Of a DNA stretch of 10,089 bases, positions 1 to 5,547 are shown piece after piece. Position 1 is the stretch's first letter. Every line of letters begins with the position of its first letter. Under the pieces are notes generated by a model. The model was not told the DNA's origin, ran no database searches, and saw only the letters and a list, made by a program, of their open reading frames with translations. A program made the position numbers and the translations under genes. The DNA is from Anaerolineales bacterium UBA5069 (GTDB lineage: Bacteria; Chloroflexota; Anaerolineae; Caldilineales; Caldilineaceae). The stretch is from the NCBI GenBank assembly GCA_002415895.1, contig DIAV01000242.1:3373-13461 (forward strand), written 5' to 3'.

Positions 1-23
1 AACCAATCAACCACTTACCACTT

Positions 24-1109
24 ATGACCTTTGCCCAACCGCTCTACCTCTACCTCACGCCGATTGCCGTCGGCGCACTGGCGCTGCTCCTCTGGTGGAG
101 CGAGCGGCGGCGGCGCGGCGCGCTGGCGCGTCTGGGCAGCCCGGCGCTTGTCAGCCGCATGATGGCCGGCGTCAATACACGCGGGCGGCGCTGGCAGCGC
201 ATCCTTTGGCTGGTGGCCGCAACGCTGCTCATGATCGCTTTGGCGCGTCCGCAGTGGGGCGAACAGGTGGAAACCGTCTCGCGCCAGGGCGTGCAGCTTG
301 TGGTCGCGCTCGACATCTCGACGAGTATGCTGGCGGATGACATCAAGCCATCGCGTCTGGAACGTGCCCGCCTGGAAATTGCCGATCTCATGCAGCGCCT
401 TGAGGGTGACGAGGTGGCACTGGTGCTCTTCTCGGGCGCAAGCTTTGTGCAGTTCCCGCTCACAAGCGACTATGCCACCGCGCGCAAGTTTCTTGAAGGC
501 GCGGAGCCCGGCGTCATCTCCAAGCCGGGCACAAATGTGGGTGATGCCCTGCGCACCGCCCTCAACGCCTTCGACGCCGAATCGGGCAGCCAAAAGGTGC
601 TGCTGCTGATTACCGACGGTGAGGCGCACGATGCGGACACACTGCGCGTTGCGCAGGAGGTGGCCGACCAGGGCGTGCGCATCTACACGATTGGCTTTGG
701 CTCGCCCGAGGGCGCGCCCGTGCCCCAGGTGGACGCCTTCGGCCGCGTTGCAGGCACGAAGCTGGACGCCCAGGGACTGCCCGTGATCTCCCGTCTGGAT
801 GAAGGCACACTCCAGGAGATTGCGCGCATTGGCGGCGGCGTCTATGCACGCGCCGAAACAGGCGGCCAGGAGTTGGTTGTCCTCACCGATGCACTGGCGC
901 AAATGCAGCGTGGCGACGTGGGCGAAACAACGGATGTGCGCCGCATGGAACGCTTCCAGCTTTTCCTTGGACTGGCGCTGGCTGCACTGCTGGCCGCAAC
1001 GCTGATTCCCGACACACTGGCTGCGCGCCGCAAACCGCAGCGCGCAGCGCGTGCACCTGCGCCCGCCGCAGCCGCAAAAACGCCCCCCGCCACACAGAGG
1101 GGCGGCTGA
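24..1109 (+). CDS. batB: VWA-domain membrane protein, BatB-like (Bat aerotolerance operon)
   Basis: A 361-residue membrane-anchored von Willebrand factor A protein. Hydrophobic segments lie at about residues 7-25 and 60-75, followed by the VWA domain (about 90-300) and a last membrane segment at 311-331. The metal site (MIDAS) is complete: D97-x-S99-x-S101 in 'LDISTSM', T170 in 'GTNVGDAL' and D198 in 'ITDGE'. The stretch 'PSRLERARLEI' and later 'LTSDYATARKFL' resemble BatB more than BatA, and the gene sits directly before a BatC-like gene, which fits BatB. The tail (334-361) is Ala/Pro/Arg-rich and probably disordered. By family knowledge, Bat VWA proteins sit in the cytoplasmic membrane with TPR partners and are often linked to a MoxR AAA+ ATPase; no reaction is established. 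The ATG at 24 has no Shine-Dalgarno motif in the 23 bases visible before it, so translation may be coupled to a gene upstream of the window. The VWA assignment is firm; the choice of BatB over BatA is likely. Confidence 0.92.
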   Translation: MTFAQPLYLYLTPIAVGALALLLWWSERRRRGALARLGSPALVSRMMAGVNTRGRRWQRILWLVAATLLMIALARPQWGEQVETVSRQGVQLVVALDISTSMLADDIKPSRLERARLEIADLMQRLEGDEVALVLFSGASFVQFPLTSDYATARKFLEGAEPGVISKPGTNVGDALRTALNAFDAESGSQKVLLLITDGEAHDADTLRVAQEVADQGVRIYTIGFGSPEGAPVPQVDAFGRVAGTKLDAQGLPVISRLDEGTLQEIARIGGGVYARAETGGQELVVLTDALAQMQRGDVGETTDVRRMERFQLFLGLALAALLAATLIPDTLAARRKPQRAARAPAPAAAAKTPPATQRGG

Positions 1110-1110
1110 T

Positions 1111-2049
1111 ATGAAACCATTGAAGCACTGGATGCGCATTGCGCTGCTGGCGGGGAGCGCGCTCATGCTGGCAGCGTGCGGCAGCGCCACGGCCGCACGC
1201 TGGAATGGGCGCGGTAACGATGCCTTTGCCGAGCAGGATTATGCCAACGCGCAGATTGCCTATGAGCAGGCCATAGCCGCGCAACCGGCGCGCGCACAAA
1301 CGCTCTACAATCTGGGCAATACCCAATACCGCCAGGCCGCACAGGAGATGGCGCAGACGACGCTTGCCGAAGCCGCACAGGCAGCCACAGGCGCAACAGG
1401 CGCCGCCGCCGACGAACAACTGGCCGCGGAGGCCTACTATAACCTGGGCAACAGCCGCTTCGCCGCCGCCGACTTTGCCGCCGCCGTAGAGGCCTACAAG
1501 GAGACGCTGCGCCGCACGCCCGACGACATGGATGCCAAGGTGAACCTCGAACTGGCGCTGCGCAAGCTCCAGGAGAATCAGGCGACACCCACGGCCGAGC
1601 CATCAGCCACACCTGAGGCATCGCCCACCAGCGAGGCCACCGAAACGCCGTCGCCCACACCCACGCCCCAGAGCCAGGACGGCTCGCCCACGGCAGAAGC
1701 CACGCCGTCACCCGAGGCCACGGCCACGCCCGAAGCCACGGCGACGCCCGAGCCCAACGCAACATCGGCAGAGACGGCCACGCCCGAGGGTACGGCCACC
1801 CAGGAAGGCACCGCCACACCCGACGGCACCGCCACAAGCGAAGCCCAGCCATCCCCAGCGCCCGAGGGAACGCCCACCGAAGTGCCTGGCGCGCCCACGC
1901 CTGATCCTGCCACACTGCCCCCGGGCGCAATGAGCGACGCGCAGGCGCGCCAGATTCTCGAGGCGGCCACCAGCGATACGCAAACGCTCCAGCAGCGGCT
2001 GCAGCAGCTTCTGCGCCCGTTTGACCCCACTGTGGACAAGGATTGGTAA
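1111..2049 (+). CDS. batC: TPR lipoprotein, BatC-like, with Thr/Pro/Glu-rich linker
   Basis: A 312-residue lipoprotein. The start is the ATG at 1111, one base after the previous stop, with GAGG just upstream. An in-frame codon at 1051 would add 20 residues inside the preceding gene and bury the signal peptide. The signal peptide (residues 1-22) ends in the lipobox L20-A21-A22-C23, so the mature protein should be lipid-anchored outside the membrane. Two TPR-like units follow at about 33-75 and 105-152; 'YNLGNSRFAAADFAAAVEAYK' style repeats are typical of Bat TPR proteins. Residues 158-268 are a low-complexity Thr/Pro/Ala/Glu linker, listed separately. The C-terminus (274-312) returns to an ordered-looking helical segment, starting 'MSDAQARQILEAA' and ending in 'DKDW', which matches the tail seen in BatC-type TPR proteins. 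The linker may let the TPRs reach partners away from the membrane while the tail binds another Bat protein; that is inference. Family assignment is good, the symbol rests partly on position. Confidence 0.9.
   Translation: MKPLKHWMRIALLAGSALMLAACGSATAARWNGRGNDAFAEQDYANAQIAYEQAIAAQPARAQTLYNLGNTQYRQAAQEMAQTTLAEAAQAATGATGAAADEQLAAEAYYNLGNSRFAAADFAAAVEAYKETLRRTPDDMDAKVNLELALRKLQENQATPTAEPSATPEASPTSEATETPSPTPTPQSQDGSPTAEATPSPEATATPEATATPEPNATSAETATPEGTATQEGTATPDGTATSEAQPSPAPEGTPTEVPGAPTPDPATLPPGAMSDAQARQILEAATSDTQTLQQRLQQLLRPFDPTVDKDW
1582..1914 (+). repeat. Low-complexity Thr/Pro/Ala/Glu coding repeat
   Basis: This in-frame stretch of the BatC-like gene encodes residues 158-268, built from degenerate units such as 'EATATP' and 'EGTATP'. 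At DNA level it shows repeated GCCACGGCCACGCCCGA-like motifs, clearest between about 1715 and 1830. Such Thr/Pro linkers are common in secreted proteins of Chloroflexota and are likely unstructured spacers. The copies are not identical, so recent slippage is not obvious, but length variation among relatives would be expected. Confidence 0.85.
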
Positions 2050-2056
2050 CGCGGTC

Positions 2057-3640
2057 ATGCGCAAACAGTCTCTTTCAGCACGCACGCGAGTTGCGGCACT
2101 CTGCCTCGCCTTGATTGCCCTGGCGCTGCCGTGGGCGGCAGCACGCGCACAGGCGCAAATCCCCACCTCCTCGGGCGATAACGACACCTTCGTCGAGGCC
2201 ACGGTGAACAACGTCAACCCCAGCCAGGGCGATCAGTTGACCTATGTCTTCCGCTACTATCAGGCAGTGGATGCGCTGCAGTTGCCCGGTATGCTGGTTG
2301 GCCAGCCCGACTATGAGGCGCCCGAGTTTTCCAACTTCTGGGCCGAGGGCGAAATTGAGCAAAGCTCTACGCAGACGCAACTCAATGGCCGCACCTACAA
2401 CGTAAGTGAATTGCGCACGCATATCTTCCCCACCACCGCAGGCACAATTACGATTGAACCGGCGCGCCTCATCCTGCATGGCTTCCCCGGCGAGCCTGAT
2501 CGCGTGCTCGAAACGCTGCCCGTGACGATTGCCGCGCGCGCCCTCCCCGCAGGCGCGCCCGCTTCCTTCAACGGCGCAATTGGCGATTACCGGCTGACGG
2601 CCAACGTGGACCGCACAACCGCCACCCCCACCGAGCCGATTACGCTGCAACTACGCCTCGCAGGTGAGGGCAATGTGCGCATGGCGCCGTCGCCCGTGCT
2701 GCCCGATTTGCCCGGCTGGCGCGTGCAGGAGCGCTCCAACGAGGTGCAGATTGATGTGATTGATGGCCGTGTGCAGGGCACACGCACAATTGACCTGCTG
2801 CTGCTGCCCAGCGATGACGCAACGTCGTTGACGCTGCCACCCATAGAGTACGCCTTCTTTAACCCAGCGACATCCACCTATCTCAGTGCGCTGAGCAACC
2901 CAATTGAGATCACGTTGCTCGATGGTGCGGGCGCGCCCGTGGCCGCCGTTGCCCCCAGCGCCAAGGCACTGGTGGACCCTGCTGCCGCGGCCGGTGCGGT
3001 GCAGGCTGCGCCCGCTGCTGCAGCCGAAGCACAGAGCGTGGCAGACGCCGCACCTGTGGCAACGCCCGCCTACACAATCATGGCCGCGCCGGCCACGTTG
3101 CCCATCGCGGCGCGCCTTGTGGAATCACCCTGGTTCTGGGCGCTCTGGCTGCTGCCTCTTTTTGCATTGATTGCCGGCTGGCTGGGGCTGCGCACTGCGC
3201 GCACAGCCGCTGCGCGTCAATCCGAGCGCAAACGCACGCACGCCGCAAGCGACGCGCTGCACGACCTGCGCAGCGCGCCCGACAGCGCAGCCGCACAGAA
3301 AGTGCTCGATGACTACCTGGCGCGCGCGCTGGGCCGCCCCGTGGGTGGCCTCACACGTACAGGGCGCGCCGCGCTGCTCACAGAGAAGGGCGTGCCTGAA
3401 GCGCTGCAAGCCCGCGTGGAGGAGTGTTACACCATGGGGGAGCGGGCACGCTACAGCCCCACCGAAAACGTGGCTGACACTGCGGCCCCGGAACGCGATC
3501 AACGCATGCACAGCGCGGTGGAGACTGTCATCCGCGAACTGGATCCGCTGCTGCGTATGCCGGACAGCAACCGCGTCGCAGCCGTGCCAACGACAGTGGG
3601 CGCGCAATCCGCCACCGCCAACGCGGGGGGTGCACAATGA
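2057..3640 (+). CDS. batD: BatD-family membrane protein
   Basis: A 527-residue protein of the BatD (oxygen tolerance) family. I chose the ATG at 2057, 7 bases after the previous stop, because it gives a clean signal peptide: basic 'MRKQ' start, hydrophobic core at 12-28 and likely cleavage after 'AQA' (residue 33). A TTG at 2021 would overlap the upstream gene and hide that signal. The mature part holds two beta-rich regions, about 43-160 and 172-290. The second begins 'FNGAIGDYRLTANVDR' and contains 'GEGNVR' and 'LPDLPGW', features typical of BatD proteins. An Ala/Pro-rich spacer (about 291-345) leads to one membrane segment at 357-377, followed by a basic, helical cytoplasmic domain of about 145 residues. 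The topology therefore puts the beta domains outside and the helical tail inside. There is no clear Shine-Dalgarno motif, which fits translational coupling with the gene before. The last bases overlap the next start codon (ATGA). Confidence 0.92.
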   Translation: MRKQSLSARTRVAALCLALIALALPWAAARAQAQIPTSSGDNDTFVEATVNNVNPSQGDQLTYVFRYYQAVDALQLPGMLVGQPDYEAPEFSNFWAEGEIEQSSTQTQLNGRTYNVSELRTHIFPTTAGTITIEPARLILHGFPGEPDRVLETLPVTIAARALPAGAPASFNGAIGDYRLTANVDRTTATPTEPITLQLRLAGEGNVRMAPSPVLPDLPGWRVQERSNEVQIDVIDGRVQGTRTIDLLLLPSDDATSLTLPPIEYAFFNPATSTYLSALSNPIEITLLDGAGAPVAAVAPSAKALVDPAAAAGAVQAAPAAAAEAQSVADAAPVATPAYTIMAAPATLPIAARLVESPWFWALWLLPLFALIAGWLGLRTARTAAARQSERKRTHAASDALHDLRSAPDSAAAQKVLDDYLARALGRPVGGLTRTGRAALLTEKGVPEALQARVEECYTMGERARYSPTENVADTAAPERDQRMHSAVETVIRELDPLLRMPDSNRVAAVPTTVGAQSATANAGGAQ

Positions 3641-4344
3641 CACCAGCAATGGTTACAGCGGCCCCGGCGCAGGGTATGCGCAAGAAGCTGCTGCTCGCGC
3701 TGGTTGTGCTGCTGCTGATTGCGGCCCCGCTCGCAGCCTTGGGCGCGCTCGCCCTGCAGCAGCGTCCCGGTAACGCAGCCACTACAAGCGCCAGCACCAC
3801 CATGCAGGCGGCCAATGCGCTCTTTACAACGGGCCAGTATGATCTGGCGGCGCAGGCCTATGCGCAGTTGGTCGCGCAGGGCCACGGTGGTCGCGCGCTG
3901 CTCCACAACCTGGGCGTAGCGCAGCTTGAGGCAGGCAACGCCGCCGCCGCTGTCGGCGCGCTCAGTGCGGCGCAGCGCGCCTACCCGCGCGACGTCAATA
4001 TTCGCAGCGCGCTGGCCGACGCCGAGCGCCTGGCGCGCAGCACAGCGGCGCCGCTTGTCGCACCCGAAGGCGCAGAGGCGGGCGCAGAGCCACTCACAGC
4101 CGTCACGCCGTTTGACGAGCAATCCCCAGCGGCCGCACCCGGACGGCTGGCGCAGGTGCGGCTGGAGTGGCTTTCGGGAACAGAACTCGCGATCATTGCG
4201 TTGTTGCTCTGGACAGCGTGCGCTGCCATGCTGTTGTTGGCAATCACGGCCGCGCCCAACAGTGGGCGGCGGCAGGGCGCGATTGTGGCAGCAATGTTGC
4301 TCGCCGCGGTGCTCGTGGTTGCATTGTGGTTGCTCACAATTTAG
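3637..4344 (+). CDS. TPR protein with three membrane segments, BatE-like
   Basis: A 235-residue protein starting in the ATGA overlap with the batD stop; a run of G at 3625-3630, six bases before the ATG, can serve as ribosome binding site. An internal ATG at 3676 (residue 14) is possible but worse placed. A membrane segment at about 17-40 is followed by TPR-like helices at about 55-130 ('ANALFTTGQYDLAAQAYAQL', 'LLHNLGVAQLEAGNAAAAV'), a loose Ala/Pro/Glu linker (137-170), and two further membrane segments at about 183-204 and 214-234. The stretch 'LEWLSGTELAIIALLLW' before the second anchor is like that in BatE proteins. BatE of Bacteroidota usually continues into an SH3-like domain; here the protein ends right after the last membrane segment. 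Fourth position after batB, batC and batD supports a BatE role: a membrane-bound scaffold in the Bat complex. The function is inferred from domain order and position. Confidence 0.85.
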   Translation: MTPAMVTAAPAQGMRKKLLLALVVLLLIAAPLAALGALALQQRPGNAATTSASTTMQAANALFTTGQYDLAAQAYAQLVAQGHGGRALLHNLGVAQLEAGNAAAAVGALSAAQRAYPRDVNIRSALADAERLARSTAAPLVAPEGAEAGAEPLTAVTPFDEQSPAAAPGRLAQVRLEWLSGTELAIIALLLWTACAAMLLLAITAAPNSGRRQGAIVAAMLLAAVLVVALWLLTI

Positions 4345-4357
4345 ACTGCACGCGTTG

Positions 4358-4378
4358 CGAGACTACACACGTGTCTCG
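4358..4378 (+). terminator. Small hairpin after the Bat genes, possible weak terminator
   Basis: The arms CGAGAC-T-AC (4358-4366) and GTGTCTCG (4371-4378) pair over eight base pairs with one bulged T and a four-base loop. The hairpin starts 14 bases after the BatE-like stop. Only 'TTAAT' follows, not a real U tract, so termination is doubtful. It could be an attenuator or mRNA-end signal that separates the Bat genes from the unknown gene at 4411. Confidence 0.3.
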
Positions 4379-4398
4379 TTAATCCAACCCAAAAGCGC

Positions 4399-4404
4399 AG
4401 GAGG
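4399..4404 (+). promoter_or_regulatory. Strong Shine-Dalgarno site AGGAGG
   Basis: AGGAGG lies six bases before the ATG at 4411 and fixes that start. It is the strongest ribosome binding site in the + strand block; the Bat genes upstream have weak or no such sites. This suggests the next gene is translated on its own and perhaps at a higher level. Confidence 0.8.
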
Positions 4405-4410
4405 AATGAA

Positions 4411-4923
4411 ATGTCAACCAAGACCGACTATACCCCGGAAGAGTGGAGCGACATCACACGCGCCCCGTTGGCAGCGTCGCTGCTCATCACAATGGCATCG
4501 CCAAGCCTTTTCGGCTCCATGGGCGAGATCTTCGGCGCCACGAAGACGCTTGTAGAGGGCGCGCAACAGCCAACGGGCAACGCTTTGCTCGACAGCATCC
4601 TGGCCGAATTCAAGGATTTGGACACAGCACGCGCCGCGCAGCCGCAGATTGAATCGCGCGACCCTGCTGCCATCAAGAGCCAACTGCTGGGCATCATTGG
4701 GCGCGCGGTAGCCCTTATGCAGGCAAAGGGCGCGCCGGCTGAGGTGGATGCCATTAAGCAGTGGCTTTACGGCATTGCCAACAGCACGGCCAACGCCACC
4801 AAAGAGGGGGGCTTCATGGGCATTGGCGCCGTGCGCGTGAGCGACGCCGAGACGCAGGCCCTCAACGATCTCGCGACAGAGCTGGGGATTACCCCACCCG
4901 CACCCGCAGCACCCGCCGTGTAA
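4411..4923 (+). CDS. Conserved-looking 170-aa protein of unknown function
   Basis: A 170-residue acidic, mostly helical protein; I do not recognise a named family. It has no signal peptide and no convincing membrane helix, so it is probably cytoplasmic. The N-terminus 'YTPEEWSDITRAPLAAS' and the later 'STANATKEGGFMGIGAVRVS' look like conserved blocks: a Glu-Trp pair near the start, and a Gly-rich KEGGFMGIG turn at about residues 130-138. From memory, similar small proteins without assigned function occur in other bacteria, but I cannot check this. Residues 160-170 are a Pro/Ala tail. It follows the BatE-like gene by 66 bp, past a small hairpin, and is preceded by a perfect AGGAGG. It may be the last gene of the Bat operon or have its own transcript. 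It ends 31 bp before the stop of the opposing gene. It is real by codon usage, start site and protein-like composition; its role is unknown. Confidence 0.85.
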   Translation: MSTKTDYTPEEWSDITRAPLAASLLITMASPSLFGSMGEIFGATKTLVEGAQQPTGNALLDSILAEFKDLDTARAAQPQIESRDPAAIKSQLLGIIGRAVALMQAKGAPAEVDAIKQWLYGIANSTANATKEGGFMGIGAVRVSDAETQALNDLATELGITPPAPAAPAV

Positions 4924-4954
4924 CCAAAGCCATACCCGCAACGGCGTAGCAGCG

Positions 4955-5374
4955 TCACACAGTCTCGCAACAAATGTCACCGCTGGCATCAAAGTCGAGT
5001 GTTTCGGGGCCATGGGGGCCGCTGAAAATGTGCAGGCGCGCGGGCCGCACTTCCACCAAACACCGCCACTGTGTCTGCCCCACCTGTGACTGCTCGAGGA
5101 GCGCGATATCAAGACCGCGTGGCCACGCGCTGCGTTCAAGCACGCACGCGTGCCCTTGCACCTGCCAGGCCGCAGTGCTCAGCACAACAGCGGGATGGTT
5201 CTCAATATTGAAGAGCAGATCGGATGTTTGGGAGAGCAGCACGTAGAGGCAGAGGCCGCGTGCAGCGCAGGGCACTTCGGCAGCCTGGATGTCGGCAGGG
5301 CCGCAGGTTGAGAGCAATGCAGTATGGAGAGGAGCAAGCGTTTCGGCAGCGCGGCGGCGCAAATGGGGTAGCAT
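4955..5374 (-). CDS. Pyridoxamine 5'-phosphate oxidase-like split-barrel protein
   Basis: A 139-residue protein resembling the FMN-binding split-barrel (pyridoxamine 5'-phosphate oxidase-like) superfamily. The match lies in the first beta strands: 'HTALLSTCG' (17-25), 'AAEVPCAARGLCLYV' (31-45), 'SDLLFNIENHPAVVLSTAAW' (51-70) and then 'LVEVRPARLHIF' (106-117) and 'ETLDFD' (124-129). The length suits the small members of this superfamily. They bind FMN, F420 or heme, or no cofactor, and the sequence alone does not decide which. The ATG at 5374 is chosen because AGAAGG lies six bases before it and the fold begins within 20 residues. Longer versions from ATG 5452 or TTG 5482 add an Arg/Pro-rich stretch that does not look like this fold. 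Seven cysteines (24, 36, 42, 77, 105, 135, 136) are many for a protein this size. It runs in the same direction as the upstream LuxR-type gene, 173 bp away. This is not the biosynthetic PdxH enzyme, which is much longer. Confidence 0.72.
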   Translation of the reverse strand: MLPHLRRRAAETLAPLHTALLSTCGPADIQAAEVPCAARGLCLYVLLSQTSDLLFNIENHPAVVLSTAAWQVQGHACVLERSAWPRGLDIALLEQSQVGQTQWRCLVEVRPARLHIFSGPHGPETLDFDASGDICCETV

Positions 5375-5380
5375 CGCCAA

Positions 5381-5386
5381 CCTTCT
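5381..5386 (-). promoter_or_regulatory. Shine-Dalgarno site that sets the start at 5374
   Basis: Read on the - strand this is AGAAGG, six bases before the ATG at 5374. It supports the short form of the split-barrel protein over the in-frame upstream starts at 5452 and 5482, neither of which has a well-placed site. Confidence 0.6.
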
Positions 5387-5473
5387 TCCAGCACGGGGCG
5401 GAGTCCGGCGATGCCCACATATGGGGTATGCACGGCGCAGCGCAGCAGGCATTCCTGCGTAACCCCAGTTTAG

Positions 5474-5504
5474 CAAAGGCAAGAAGGTGGGGCGACTGCC
5501 TTTG
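5474..5504 (-). repeat. Inverted repeat downstream of the LuxR-type gene
   Basis: CAAAGGCA (5474-5481) and TGCCTTTG (5497-5504) form a perfect eight-base-pair stem with a 15-base loop, 44 bases past the stop of the LuxR-type regulator. No U tract follows on the - strand. It could end or protect the regulator transcript. A TGC-TAAACT extended -10-like motif (5475-5467) adjoins it and might start a transcript for the split-barrel gene, but has no -35 partner. Confidence 0.35.
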
Positions 5505-5547
5505 GTTATGGAATTGGTACGCGCGCGCCATACCAGGATGGGTTGCG

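Noticed and set aside
15..1190. A 391-codon open frame on the - strand across the BatB-like gene
   Set aside because: Its product is Cys/Arg/His/Ala-rich with no domain, while the + strand shows an intact VWA protein with all metal-site residues.
1582..1914. Repeat-rich stretch as a CRISPR array or minisatellite
   Set aside because: The units are degenerate, have no unique spacers, stay in frame and encode a typical Thr/Pro linker.
2021..2056. Upstream TTG start for BatD
   Set aside because: It would overlap the previous gene by 29 bases and place 12 extra residues before a clean signal peptide that starts at the ATG at 2057.
5515..5535. TGGTA/TACCA hairpin with a CG-rich loop as a terminator for the LAL gene
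   Set aside because: Only five base pairs close a loop of more than ten bases, and no U tract follows.
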